Below, in pieces: positions 25,823 through 35,962 of a DNA stretch of 64,000 nt. The stretch is from positions 1 to 64,000 of the forward strand of contig JBFGZQ010000010.1 of assembly GCA_041586735.1 (NCBI GenBank), in the 5' to 3' direction. A program made the translations under genes and the position numbers. Under the pieces are notes generated by a model that worked only from the letters and a program-made list of their open reading frames with translations, was not told the origin of the DNA and searched no databases. The stretch comes from Motiliproteus sp041586735 (GTDB lineage Bacteria; Pseudomonadota; Gammaproteobacteria; Pseudomonadales; Balneatricaceae). Each line of letters starts with the position of its first letter. The first letter of the stretch is position 1.

Positions 25823-26529
25823 TCGATAGCTCCTCTGTAAATGCCACGGCGATCATCCGTGTCCGTCATCTGTACCATCGGGTGAGCGCCAGACAGGGCG
25901 AACTCTGCATTCTCAACGGCCTTAACCTGGAGGTCAACTCTGGAGAAAGCCTGGCGATCCTCGGGGCTTCCGGATCGGGAAAGTCGACCCTGCTAGGCTT
26001 ACTCGCAGGATTAGACCGCGCCAGCAGCGGTCAGATTCAACTCAATGGCCAGCTGCTGGAACGACTCGACGAAGATCAGCGCGCCAAGCTACGCAGCGAC
26101 TGCGTCGGCTTTGTATTCCAAAATTTCCAACTGTTGCCAGCGTTGACCGCACTCGAAAATGTCATGCTGCCGCTGGAGCTTAAGGATGATCCGCAAGCGG
26201 AGGCCGAAGCACGCCAGTTACTCGAGCGGGTCGGCCTGCAGGCCCGCCTGGATCATACTCCGCTGCAGCTCTCAGGGGGCGAGCAACAACGGGTAGCGAT
26301 TGCCCGCGCCTTTGCAGCCCGCCCCTCGGTGCTGTTCGCCGACGAACCCACGGGCAACCTGGACCGGCATACGGGTGAAAAGATCATCGACCTGCTGTTT
26401 GACCTTAATCGCGAGCAACAGTGCACCCTCATTTTAGTGACCCATGACACTCAGCTGGCCGCACGCTGCCAGCGCCGCCTGGAGCTGGTGGACGGTCAAC
26501 TGCGTGAACAACCACCGGCGGCCCGCTGA
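25810..26529 (+). CDS. ybbA: ABC transporter ATPase, YbbA
   Basis: A 239-residue MacB/LolD-type ATPase. Walker A is GASGSGKST, the Q-loop is FVFQNFQLLP, the signature LSGGEQQRVAIARAF, and Walker B FADEPTGNLD. YbbA pairs with the large permease YbbP. The ATG at 25810 overlaps the divergent tesA start and lacks a good ribosome site, so the true start is less certain than the identity. The ybbP start overlaps its TGA. Confidence 0.93.
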   Translation: MNLPIDSSSVNATAIIRVRHLYHRVSARQGELCILNGLNLEVNSGESLAILGASGSGKSTLLGLLAGLDRASSGQIQLNGQLLERLDEDQRAKLRSDCVGFVFQNFQLLPALTALENVMLPLELKDDPQAEAEARQLLERVGLQARLDHTPLQLSGGEQQRVAIARAFAARPSVLFADEPTGNLDRHTGEKIIDLLFDLNREQQCTLILVTHDTQLAARCQRRLELVDGQLREQPPAAR

Positions 26530-29111
26530 TGATGCGCACAGACTTACTGTATCAGCTGCTGTCTTGGGTACGGTCTCTGGCACGGTCTCTGGCACGGTCT
26601 CTGGCACGGTCTCCGGCGCTGTCTCCGGCACTCTTTTTGGCACTGCGGCTGCTGAAACGCGAATGGCGTAGCGGCGAGTTACGCCTGCTACTGATCGCAC
26701 TCTGTGTCGCGGTATCCGCAGGTTCTGCGGTGGGTTTCTTTACCGATAGGGTGGAGCGGACGTTGCTGCGCCAGGCGAGCGAGTTTCTCGGCGCCGATCT
26801 GGTACTCAGCAGCGCCCGCGAGTTTCAGTTGCCGCTGGCAGCCGTCGCCCAACAACGCCAGCTGCAACTGAGCCGTCAACTGCTATTCCCCAGTATGGTC
26901 CTGCACGGCGATAAGATGCTGCTGGCCAGTATCAAGGCGGTCGATGCCCAGTATCCACTCAAGGGCGCACTCAGCGTCACCACCCGCCTTGATGCACAGC
27001 CCCAATCTCTACGGCAGCGCCCCGAACCGGGTACCGCCTGGGTCGAAGCACGGGTACTGGATAGCTTGGGCGCCAGCATTGGTGACAGCATCGAGCTGGG
27101 CAGTACCCGACTCAAACTCACCCAGATACTGTTGCAGGAACCCGATCGAGGCGGCGGCCTGTTCAACCTGCGCCCCCGCCTGTTGATGAACCTGGACGAT
27201 CTCGCGGCCGCCGAGCTGATCCAGCCTGGCAGCCGGGTCGATTATCGCTATCTGTTTAACGGCGCGGAGGCCGACATCGGTCGTTTCAAAACCTGGTTGT
27301 CCGAACAACTGCTACCCGGACAGCGGCTGCTGGATATTCATCAGGAAAATCGCTCCCTGGGCGGCACGCTGAGCAAGGCCCAACGCTACCTCAACCTGTC
27401 CAGCCTGTTAGCGGTGATCATGGCAGGCGTCGCGATTGCGATGGCGGCACGCCGCTATAGTGAACGCCACTTTGATACCGCCGCACTATTACGCTGCATG
27501 GGTCAGAGCCAACGCCAGATTTTGCAGCTGTTCGCCCTGCAGCTGCTGGTGGCAGGCACCCTGACCTCGTTACTCGGTGTGGCGCTGGGCTGGCTGACCC
27601 AATACGGATTGGTAGCGCTGCTGGGACAGCTGATGCCCTCCGAGCTATCCGGGCCGGGACTGACACCGGCGTTGATCGGCTTTGCAACGGGTATGCTGGT
27701 ACTCGCCGGTTTCACCCTGCCGCCGCTGCTGCGGCTCAGTCGCGTGGCGCCGCTGCGGGTGTTGCGCCGCGAACTGGATCCGCTACCCGCCAGTGGCTGG
27801 CTGGTCTACGGGCTGTCCGCTGTGCTAGTCCTGGGGCTACTCTGGGCCCACAGCCAGGACCTCAAACTCACGCTATTGCTCGGTTTGGGGGGCGGTATCG
27901 GCACGCTGCTGCTGGGGCTGCTCGGCTGGGGGCTACTGCGTTTGCTGGCCCGAATCCGAGGACCGCTAAGCTGGCGCCTGGCACTGGGCAACCTGATGCG
28001 CCGCCCCACTGCGGGAATCGGCCAACTGATCGCATTCAGCCTGACGCTAGCAGCAATGGCGCTGATCCTGTTGGTGCGCGCCGATCTGGTCGATAGCTGG
28101 CAGCGTAGCTTACCCGAAGATGCTGCCAACCATTTCCTGATCAACATCCAAGCCGATCAGGTTGAACCCCTGCGTCAGTATCTGCAGCAGCGACAGATCC
28201 ACTTCAGTGGTTTATATCCGATGGTGCGCGGTCGCCTCAGCCAGATCAATGGCGTCGATGCGCAACAGCTGCTGCCGGAAAAATCGCCAGGACGACGCGC
28301 ACTCAGCCGCGAACTCAACCTGACCTTCGGCGACCAACTGGCGGCGGATAATAAGATTGTCGACGGCCGCTGGTGGACCGCTCAGGATCAGGGTCAGCCG
28401 CTGATCTCGCTAGAACAGCAACTGGCACGGGATCTGGGCGTCGGGGTGGGAGACCGTGTGCGTTTCGATTTCGGTTACCGCAGCATCGAGGCCCAGATCA
28501 CCAGTCTGCGCAGCCTCGAATGGAGCTCGATGCGCCCCAATTTCTACGTAACCTTCCCCCCCGGAGGGCTCGAGGAGCTGCCCGTCAACTTCATCACCAG
28601 CTTTTACCTCCCGGCCGAACGTCGCCAAGAGCTGGTCGGGCTGATGCAACAGTTTCCGACGTTAACGTTGCTGGAGGTCGAGCAGCTGCTGGGCAATATT
28701 CGTAGCATCATCGCCCAGGTCACCCTGGCGGTGGAGTATGTACTGCTGTTTGTGCTGGCAGCCGGTATCACGGTGCTGTTTGCCGCACTCGCCTCCAGTC
28801 TCGATGAGCGGATGCACGAAGGCGCGCTGCTGCGCACCTTAGGAGCGCGCAGCCGTTTATTGCAGCGCATGCTGGGGATTGAATTTATATTACTCGGCGT
28901 CGTAGCAGGGCTCTGTGCGGCGGTACTGGTCGAACTGCTGCGCTTTGGGCTGTATCGACAACTACTCGAACTCGACTACAGTTTGCATCCAGGATTGTGG
29001 TTGCTCAGCCCGCTAGCCGGTGCGCTGCTGGTGGGCAGCGCAGGATGGCTCGGGACCCGCAAGCTGGTAACGTTGACGCCATTACGCATCTTACGCGCAA
29101 TAGAGTCTTAG
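26529..29111 (+). CDS. ybbP: FtsX-family ABC permease, YbbP
   Basis: The 860-residue permease has FtsX-type membrane domains: an N-terminal helix, three helices around 290-420, a central helix pair, and three more at the C-terminus, separated by large periplasmic parts. With YbbA it forms a MacB-like exporter; the proposed role is removal of membrane lipids or hydrophobic compounds. The family start corresponds to LLKREWRSGEL near residue 41. The 40 residues before it derive mainly from a 12 bp repeat and form an Arg-Ser-Leu-Ala repeat. Whether that extension is translated needs start-site data. Confidence 0.9.
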   Translation: MMRTDLLYQLLSWVRSLARSLARSLARSPALSPALFLALRLLKREWRSGELRLLLIALCVAVSAGSAVGFFTDRVERTLLRQASEFLGADLVLSSAREFQLPLAAVAQQRQLQLSRQLLFPSMVLHGDKMLLASIKAVDAQYPLKGALSVTTRLDAQPQSLRQRPEPGTAWVEARVLDSLGASIGDSIELGSTRLKLTQILLQEPDRGGGLFNLRPRLLMNLDDLAAAELIQPGSRVDYRYLFNGAEADIGRFKTWLSEQLLPGQRLLDIHQENRSLGGTLSKAQRYLNLSSLLAVIMAGVAIAMAARRYSERHFDTAALLRCMGQSQRQILQLFALQLLVAGTLTSLLGVALGWLTQYGLVALLGQLMPSELSGPGLTPALIGFATGMLVLAGFTLPPLLRLSRVAPLRVLRRELDPLPASGWLVYGLSAVLVLGLLWAHSQDLKLTLLLGLGGGIGTLLLGLLGWGLLRLLARIRGPLSWRLALGNLMRRPTAGIGQLIAFSLTLAAMALILLVRADLVDSWQRSLPEDAANHFLINIQADQVEPLRQYLQQRQIHFSGLYPMVRGRLSQINGVDAQQLLPEKSPGRRALSRELNLTFGDQLAADNKIVDGRWWTAQDQGQPLISLEQQLARDLGVGVGDRVRFDFGYRSIEAQITSLRSLEWSSMRPNFYVTFPPGGLEELPVNFITSFYLPAERRQELVGLMQQFPTLTLLEVEQLLGNIRSIIAQVTLAVEYVLLFVLAAGITVLFAALASSLDERMHEGALLRTLGARSRLLQRMLGIEFILLGVVAGLCAAVLVELLRFGLYRQLLELDYSLHPGLWLLSPLAGALLVGSAGWLGTRKLVTLTPLRILRAIES
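26570..26641 (+). repeat. 12 bp minisatellite at the ybbP start
   Basis: ACGGTCTCTGGC is repeated three times exactly, then twice with changes (ACGGTCTCCGGC, GCTGTCTCCGGC), then a weak sixth unit. All units keep the reading frame. Confidence 0.92.
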
Positions 29112-29163
29112 GCTCACCTCTGCTGAAGCGCAGTGCCTACGTTCCGAGAGCTCTCGGAACCTT

Positions 29164-29529
29164 TTAAATCGAAAACGAAGAACCGCAACCACAGGTGGTC
29201 GTGGCATTGGGGTTTTTAATCACAAACTGAGAGCCTTGCAGACCCTCCTTATAATCGACCTCGGAACCTGCCAGGTATTGAAAACTCATAGGGTCTACGA
29301 CCAGAGTGACCCCATTTTTCTCTACCGCGGTGTCATCCTCACTCGTTTGCTCATCGAATGAGAACCCGTAAGAAAACCCTGAACAACCGCCACCCGTCAC
29401 GAACACCCGCAATTTGAGGCTATCGTTCTGTTCCTCATCAATCAGGCTCTTTACCTTTGCAGCAGCAGCATCGGTAAAGACCAGCGGACTCTCTATGTCG
29501 TTGGCGTCCCACTCTTCAACTGCACTCAT
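29164..29529 (-). CDS. erpA: Iron-sulfur cluster insertion protein ErpA
   Basis: A 121-residue A-type Fe-S carrier. The three cluster cysteines are C49 (TGGGCSGF), C113 and C115 (CGCGS). ErpA delivers clusters to apoproteins, for example IspG and IspH. The ATG at 29529 has TGGAGA about seven bases before it, so I reject a frame six codons longer. It lies behind argC in the same direction, an order also seen in Pseudomonas. Confidence 0.94.
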   Translation of the reverse strand: MSAVEEWDANDIESPLVFTDAAAAKVKSLIDEEQNDSLKLRVFVTGGGCSGFSYGFSFDEQTSEDDTAVEKNGVTLVVDPMSFQYLAGSEVDYKEGLQGSQFVIKNPNATTTCGCGSSFSI

Positions 29530-29622
29530 AATATCTCCAGACAGCACTTATTTATAAACGCCATTATGCAATTAACCGATCAAAACAGTCAAGAATTAGC
29601 TGAGGATACCGCGGCGCTTCAT

Positions 29623-30660
29623 TTAAGGCAGCAGCGCAACGATCTCCAGCCCCGCCGTCTCAGCAAACCCAAACATAATATTCATATTCTGCACCGCCTG
29701 CCCCGCAGCGCCCTTTACCAGGTTATCGATAACCGACAGCACCACCACCGTATCATCATTCTGGGGACGGTAAACCGCGATGCGGCAGTGGTTAGACCCT
29801 TTTACACTGCGCGTCTCTGGCAAACTTCCCGCCGGCATCACATCCACGAAAGGCTCATTAGCATAGCGCTCTTCAAACAGCTGCTGCAGATTATCAACAG
29901 GGTCCTTTAACACCCCGTACAGGGTGGCGTGAATACCCCGAATCATCGGCACCAGGTGCGGCACAAAGGTCAAACCCACCGGAAAGCCCGCGGCTTCGGC
30001 CAGCCCCTGCTTGATCTCAGGCAGGTGCCGATGACCCGACACCCCATAGGCTTTAAAGCTTTCGCTGGCCTCGCATAACAACGAACTGACACTGGCGCCA
30101 CGTCCGGCGCCGCTCACGCCCGATTTACAATCGGCGACCAGACGACGGCGATTGATCAACCCCTGCTCCAGCAAAGGCAGAAAACCCAGCTGCGTCGCGG
30201 TCGGATAACAGCCCGGGTTGGCCACCAGTCGCGCCGAACGGATCTGCTCGCGATTCACCTCCGGCAGACCATACACCGCCTCGGCAACAGCGTCCGGGCA
30301 GGCGTGCTCCATGCCGTACCAGGTCGACCAGAGCGCGATATCTTTGATGCGGAAGTCCGCCGCCAGGTCGATAACCCGCACGCCACGCGCCAGCAGCTCC
30401 GGCACCTGCTGCATAGCGATGCCGTTAGGGGTGGCAAAAAATACCAGGTCACAGCGCGACAAGGCATCGATATCGGGGGCAGAAAACGCCAGATCAAAAT
30501 GGCCCCGCAGATTGGGATACAGCTCAGAAACGGAGCGACCCGCTTCTGCACGCGAGGTGATCTCTGTCACCTCCACCTGAGGGTGTCGAGCCAACAGGCG
30601 CAACAACTCCACACCGGTGTAACCCGTGCCACCGACGATACCTACCTTGATGGTTGTCAT
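29623..30660 (-). CDS. argC: N-acetyl-gamma-glutamyl-phosphate reductase
   Basis: The 345-residue enzyme performs the NADPH-dependent third step of arginine synthesis. The dinucleotide motif GGTGYTG is at 10-16 and the catalytic cysteine is C151 in VANPGCYPT. The length is that of the standard ArgC. It is the first gene of a probable argC-erpA unit and is divergent from the ClC gene. Confidence 0.96.
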   Translation of the reverse strand: MTTIKVGIVGGTGYTGVELLRLLARHPQVEVTEITSRAEAGRSVSELYPNLRGHFDLAFSAPDIDALSRCDLVFFATPNGIAMQQVPELLARGVRVIDLAADFRIKDIALWSTWYGMEHACPDAVAEAVYGLPEVNREQIRSARLVANPGCYPTATQLGFLPLLEQGLINRRRLVADCKSGVSGAGRGASVSSLLCEASESFKAYGVSGHRHLPEIKQGLAEAAGFPVGLTFVPHLVPMIRGIHATLYGVLKDPVDNLQQLFEERYANEPFVDVMPAGSLPETRSVKGSNHCRIAVYRPQNDDTVVVLSVIDNLVKGAAGQAVQNMNIMFGFAETAGLEIVALLP

Positions 30661-30788
30661 AGCTGTAATACCTCTGAGCCTATACAGGGAGAAAGGCCGT
30701 ATAATATGATGCCTGCACGAAAATCTAAAGCGGCCAACGTAACCTGCGGCTTGATTTACCTCATAGCAACAATAAGGCGTTAGCCCTG

Positions 30789-32573
30789 ATGCGCATCAAG
30801 ACCCTCGGCCTGAACCATTTTCGACTTCGGCTCGGCGATACCGACGCCCTTCCGCAATGGTTACTGATCGGACTGTTATCGGGGCTGTTGACCGGACTCA
30901 TTATGCTAGCGTTTCACTACGCGATCACCTGGCCATTGCAACACACGCTGCCCGACGGCCAGCCGGAAAACTTCGAAGCGCTATCCCCGCCGATACGCTT
31001 ATTGCTACCGATGCTGGGTAGCTTAGTGGTTGGGCTGCTGCTATGGCGTTTTAGCTCAGCGGCTCAAGTGGGTGTCACTCACCTCATTGAACGCCTGCGC
31101 TATCATCAGGGACGCATACCCCTACCGAACCTGATTGTGCAGTTCGTCACTGCCAGCATCAGCCTGATCAGCGGCCACTCTGGCGGGCGCGAAGGCCCCT
31201 CCGTGTACCTGGGCGCCTCGGGATCGAGCTTATTGGGCCAATACCTACGCCTACCCAACAACAGCCTGCGCACCCTGATCGGCTGCGGCAGCGCCGCTGC
31301 CATCGCGGCGGCGTTTAATACCCCTCTGGCCGGTATTATCTTCGCCATGGAGGTGGTGATGATGGAGTACACCGTCGCCGGGTTTATTCCGGTCATGATC
31401 GCGGCCATCACCTCCACCTTGGTATTGCGACTGGCGCTGGGGGAGTACGTGGTCTTCGATGTGCCGGCCTTGCAGATCCAAACCCTGCAAGAAGTACCCT
31501 TTATCATCCTGCTGGGGATCATCGTCGGCTTACTGGCCGTGCTGTTCAGTAAACTGCTGGTGGCCATCTCCTGCTGGAAAAAAACTTCGCTTTTTATACG
31601 TCTGCAGATAGCAGGCGTCGCCACCGGCATCACCGCGCTATTTGTGCCCGAGATCATGGGTCTGGGTTACGATACCGTTAACCAGATGTTATCCGGCCAA
31701 GGTGACCTGCAATTTTTCGTGGTACTCACGGCAGTCAAACTACTGATCACCGCCCTCGCTCTCGGGCTCGGGATGCCGATGGGGCTGATTGGCCCAACCC
31801 TGGTTATAGGTGCGGCAGCCGGTGCCGCCTTAGGGACTGTAGGTATCGCGGCGGTGGCCACCCCGGTATCAGACGTAGGACTGTATGCCATGCTGGGAAT
31901 GGGTGCGATGATGGCGGCAACACTGCAAGCCCCACTCGCCGCACTGCTAGCACTGCTAGAGACGACGCTTAACGCCAACATCATTTTTCCCGGTGCGCTG
32001 GCGATTCTCTCTGCCACCCTGACCTACCGGTACTGCTTCCGGCTCGGATCGGTATTTCAAGCACTACTGCTCAGCCAGGGGCTGGACTGGCGGCGCGCAC
32101 CCCTAGAGCGCTTTCTTGAGCAAACTTCGGTATTCTCCTTAATGCTTAAAAACCCACCGCAAAGCCCGCGCTATATCAGCCCCGCAGCCGTCCAGCAGCT
32201 AGCCAAAAGCAATGGCGAATGGATCCTGATTACCCAGGAGAACCAGCCCAAGGCCTGCCTGGCGCGCGCCGATCTGTTACTGCACTTGCAGCAGCTGCCG
32301 GAGCCGACACCCAAGAAACCTGCGCCCGAGGAACCTGCGCTAGAGACATCGCCAGCAGACGCGCCCTGCGACGCTATCGACCTGATGGCGATTCCGGCAC
32401 AGCGCCATGACCTGACCTCGCTATCGATCCAAGCCTCGGTACACGAGGCGCTGCAGGCGCTCAATCAGCACAACGTCGATGCGCTCTGCGTACTCAGTCA
32501 CGACAACGCCCCCATCGGGCTGCTACTACGCAACACCATCAACCACCATTACATGCACAACAAGAGCGAATAA
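30789..32573 (+). CDS. ClC-family chloride channel/transporter with CBS-like C-terminus
   Basis: The 594-residue protein has the ClC fold with many membrane helices up to about residue 430. The gating glutamate is E135 in GGREGP. In NTPLAGIIFAMEVV the inner position that is the proton glutamate (E203) of the E. coli exchanger is V189, as in known ClC channels. The C-terminal 150 residues contain a CBS-like pair split by a Pro/Glu linker, which includes a 15 bp duplication at 32316-32345. It shares a TAATG overlap with thiE. Confidence 0.88.
   Translation: MRIKTLGLNHFRLRLGDTDALPQWLLIGLLSGLLTGLIMLAFHYAITWPLQHTLPDGQPENFEALSPPIRLLLPMLGSLVVGLLLWRFSSAAQVGVTHLIERLRYHQGRIPLPNLIVQFVTASISLISGHSGGREGPSVYLGASGSSLLGQYLRLPNNSLRTLIGCGSAAAIAAAFNTPLAGIIFAMEVVMMEYTVAGFIPVMIAAITSTLVLRLALGEYVVFDVPALQIQTLQEVPFIILLGIIVGLLAVLFSKLLVAISCWKKTSLFIRLQIAGVATGITALFVPEIMGLGYDTVNQMLSGQGDLQFFVVLTAVKLLITALALGLGMPMGLIGPTLVIGAAAGAALGTVGIAAVATPVSDVGLYAMLGMGAMMAATLQAPLAALLALLETTLNANIIFPGALAILSATLTYRYCFRLGSVFQALLLSQGLDWRRAPLERFLEQTSVFSLMLKNPPQSPRYISPAAVQQLAKSNGEWILITQENQPKACLARADLLLHLQQLPEPTPKKPAPEEPALETSPADAPCDAIDLMAIPAQRHDLTSLSIQASVHEALQALNQHNVDALCVLSHDNAPIGLLLRNTINHHYMHNKSE
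32316..32345 (+). repeat. 15 bp imperfect duplication in the ClC gene
   Basis: AAACCTGCGCCCGAG is followed by GAACCTGCGCTAGAG, encoding KPAPE and EPALE in the linker. Confidence 0.7.
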
Positions 32574-33193
32574 TGCTACAGGGTCTATACGCCATTACCG
32601 ATACTCAGCTCACCCCCGAGCACCAACTCCTCACCAAGGTCAGCGCCGCCCTGCTAGGTGGGGCCCGGCTGATTCAGTATCGGGATAAGTCTACCGATGG
32701 CGCAGCCCGTCTGCGCCAAGCCTGCATGCTAGCCGAACTCTGCCAAACATTCGGGCGGCCGCTGATCATCAATGATGACCCTGAACTGGCGCTGGCCTGT
32801 GGTGCATCCGGGGTCCATCTCGGCCAAGGCGATACGGACCTGGCCTATGCACGCGCGTTACTCGGCAAACAAGCCATTATCGGCATCACCTGCCACGACT
32901 CGCTCGAATTAGCCCTGCAAGCCCAACAGCAGGGTGCCGATTACGTAGCCTTTGGCGCTTTTTTCACCTCCAGATCAAAACCGGGGGTCAAACCCGCACC
33001 CCTGGCACTGCTGCTGCAGGCCCGGCAACAACTGCGCGTGCCGATAGTAGCCATCGGCGGGATCAGCGTGGATAATGCATCCCAACTTATTACTCGGGGC
33101 GCGGACATGGTCGCGGTTATTCAAGACCTGTTCACGGCCACCGATATCGAAAGCCGCGCCCGCCAGCTGGCAACGTTGTTCGATAACCAATAA
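32573..33193 (+). CDS. thiE: Thiamine-phosphate synthase
   Basis: The 206-residue TIM-barrel enzyme joins the pyrimidine and thiazole parts of thiamine. Family marks are IQYRDKSTD, IINDDPELAL, GVHLGQGD and the phosphate loop VAIGGISVDNA. Its ATG overlaps the ClC stop, so there is no room for a TPP riboswitch directly ahead of it. hemL follows after 31 bp. The thiE-hemL pair is also found in Pseudomonas. Confidence 0.95.
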   Translation: MLQGLYAITDTQLTPEHQLLTKVSAALLGGARLIQYRDKSTDGAARLRQACMLAELCQTFGRPLIINDDPELALACGASGVHLGQGDTDLAYARALLGKQAIIGITCHDSLELALQAQQQGADYVAFGAFFTSRSKPGVKPAPLALLLQARQQLRVPIVAIGGISVDNASQLITRGADMVAVIQDLFTATDIESRARQLATLFDNQ

Positions 33194-33224
33194 TCCACCA
33201 GCGTACAACTCGATTGGAGCCCTC

Positions 33225-34523
33225 ATGTCGCAAACCCCTAAAATGTCTCGTTCAGAAGTGCTGTTTGAGCAAGCCAAGCAGTGCATCCCCGGCGGGGTTA
33301 ACTCGCCAGTCCGTGCGTTCAAGGCCGTCGGTGGTACGCCGATCTTTACCGAGCGGGCCGAAGGTGCTTACCTCTTCGATGCCGATGGTAAACGCTACAT
33401 CGACTACGTACTGTCCTGGGGACCGATGATTCTAGGGCACGCCCACCCGGCAATAACCGCGGCGGTGATCGAGAAGATGCAAAAAGGACTGAGCTTCGGC
33501 ACCCCTACCGAGATCGAGACACAGCTGGCCGCCAAAATCTGCACCCTGCTGCCGCATATCGATATGATCCGCATGGTCAGCTCGGGCACCGAAGCCACCA
33601 TGAGCGCAATCAGGCTGGCACGCGGCTTCACCGGACGCGATAAGATCATCAAATTTGAAGGCTGCTACCACGGCCACTCTGACTCCTTGCTGATCAAAGC
33701 CGGTTCCGGCGCCCTGACCCTGGGCGTACCCAGCTCTCCCGGAGTGCCCCAAGCGCTGGCTGAACACACCATCACCCTAACCTATAACGATATCGAAGGG
33801 GTCAAGCAGGCCTTTAGCGAGATCGGTGATCAGGTGGCCTGCATCATTGTCGAGCCCGTGGCCGGCAACATGAACTGCGTACCGCCCATTCCGGGATTCC
33901 TTGAAACCCTGCGCGAACAGTGTGATCAATCTGGCGCGCTACTGATCATCGACGAGGTGATGACCGGTTTCCGCCTGGGATTACAGGGCGCGCAAGGCTA
34001 TTACGGTGTTACAGCCGATCTGACCACCCTGGGCAAAGTGATCGGAGGCGGTATGCCGGTCGGTGCGTTCGGCGGTCGTCGTGACGTTATGGAGCATATC
34101 GCTCCGCTGGGACCTGTGTATCAGGCAGGCACGCTGTCTGGCAACCCGGTAGCCATGGCAGCAGGCTTGGCACAACTGGAGCAGATCTGCCAACCCGGCT
34201 TCTACGATCCGCTATTTGCCAGAACGGAGACCCTGGTGGCAGGCATGCGCGAACGCGCAGCTAAAGCGGGCATTCCTTTTACCACCAATCATGTCGGCAG
34301 CATGTTCGGATTGTTCTTCACCGACACCGAGCAGGTGGTTAACTTCCAGCAAGCGATCAACTGCAACAACGAGCACTTCAATCGGTTCTACCACGCCATG
34401 CTCAAAGAGGGTGTGTACTTGGCGCCCGCAAGCTATGAAGCGGGCTTTATGTCGGCCGCACATAGCGATGCCGACATTCAGGCCACTCTGGATGCCGCCG
34501 AACGGGTGCTGAACGCGCTATAA
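33225..34523 (+). CDS. hemL: Glutamate-1-semialdehyde 2,1-aminomutase
   Basis: This PLP enzyme makes 5-aminolevulinate in the C5 heme pathway. The PLP lysine is K271 in TLGKVIGGGMPVG, and GGVNSPVRAF lies near the start. The 432-residue form begins at ATG 33225 with TTGGAG ahead; the longer open frame runs through thiE in another frame and is not real. HemA (47.0 kb) and HemB (34.8 kb) of the same pathway are also in this window. Confidence 0.97.
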   Translation: MSQTPKMSRSEVLFEQAKQCIPGGVNSPVRAFKAVGGTPIFTERAEGAYLFDADGKRYIDYVLSWGPMILGHAHPAITAAVIEKMQKGLSFGTPTEIETQLAAKICTLLPHIDMIRMVSSGTEATMSAIRLARGFTGRDKIIKFEGCYHGHSDSLLIKAGSGALTLGVPSSPGVPQALAEHTITLTYNDIEGVKQAFSEIGDQVACIIVEPVAGNMNCVPPIPGFLETLREQCDQSGALLIIDEVMTGFRLGLQGAQGYYGVTADLTTLGKVIGGGMPVGAFGGRRDVMEHIAPLGPVYQAGTLSGNPVAMAAGLAQLEQICQPGFYDPLFARTETLVAGMRERAAKAGIPFTTNHVGSMFGLFFTDTEQVVNFQQAINCNNEHFNRFYHAMLKEGVYLAPASYEAGFMSAAHSDADIQATLDAAERVLNAL

Positions 34524-34546
34524 CATCGATCCATTAACGGCCCTAG

Positions 34547-34576
34547 TGTTATAGACCTACATGTTATAGACCTACA
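34547..34576 (+). repeat. Two exact 15 bp tandem repeats between hemL and hemB
   Basis: TGTTATAGACCTACA occurs twice in direct succession in the 261 bp gap. Confidence 0.85.
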
Positions 34577-34596
34577 ACCGTAAACCTATAATACCA

Positions 34597-34618
34597 GGGC
34601 CGACTCCCTCGTCGGCCC
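34597..34618 (+). terminator. Hairpin after hemL
   Basis: GGGCCGAC and GTCGGCCC form an 8 bp stem with a six-base loop. No T-run follows, so termination would be weak or Rho-aided. Confidence 0.5.
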
Positions 34619-34784
34619 AACGCCAGATCCGCAGTATATTCGCGTCGAAACAGCATCGCATCAAATGGAGATTCACGAATCCAGGCAGCCGCTAGCCGAC
34701 TCACCGCAATTCTTGCTACCATCCGCTGAGGCTATTTGTAGGGCAGTACCGCCCGCCATCTCTCGATACCAAGGAATACCCTTC

Positions 34785-35759
<975 letters not shown>

Positions 35760-35785
35760 TATCCCCGCCATTCAGCCCTGCCCTA

Positions 35786-35811
35786 AGGGCCCGAGCCATC
35801 GATCGGGCCCT
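35786..35811 (+). terminator. Hairpin after hemB
   Basis: AGGGCCCGA and TCGGGCCCT form a 9 bp stem with an eight-base loop, lacking a strong T-run. Confidence 0.55.
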
Positions 35812-35893
35812 ACTCGCTTCCAAAAACCCTAAGCCCCTCTAAAAACCACAACTGTCAGTTTTTTTTACAGATTCACGCGGGTGGTTTTTTTTA

Positions 35894-35907
35894 TTGATAG
35901 ACATCAA
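35894..35907 (+). promoter_or_regulatory. Perfect FNR/Anr box
   Basis: TTGATAGACATCAA equals the consensus TTGAT-N4-ATCAA at all ten fixed positions. It lies 69 bp before the first possible start of the next gene. A class II layout would put transcription near 35942; a weak AATTAT element lies at 35926-35931. A 12 bp palindrome (TGACAGCTGTCA, 35939-35950) follows close to the predicted start. Confidence 0.75.
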
Positions 35908-35962
35908 ATGATTAGCAAGCGGCACAATTATTGCTTGTTGACAGCTGTCACCAGCGACAGTC

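Noticed and set aside
32540..32600. TPP riboswitch before thiE
   Set aside because: thiE starts on the stop of the ClC gene and the preceding bases are coding, so there is no leader to hold the aptamer.
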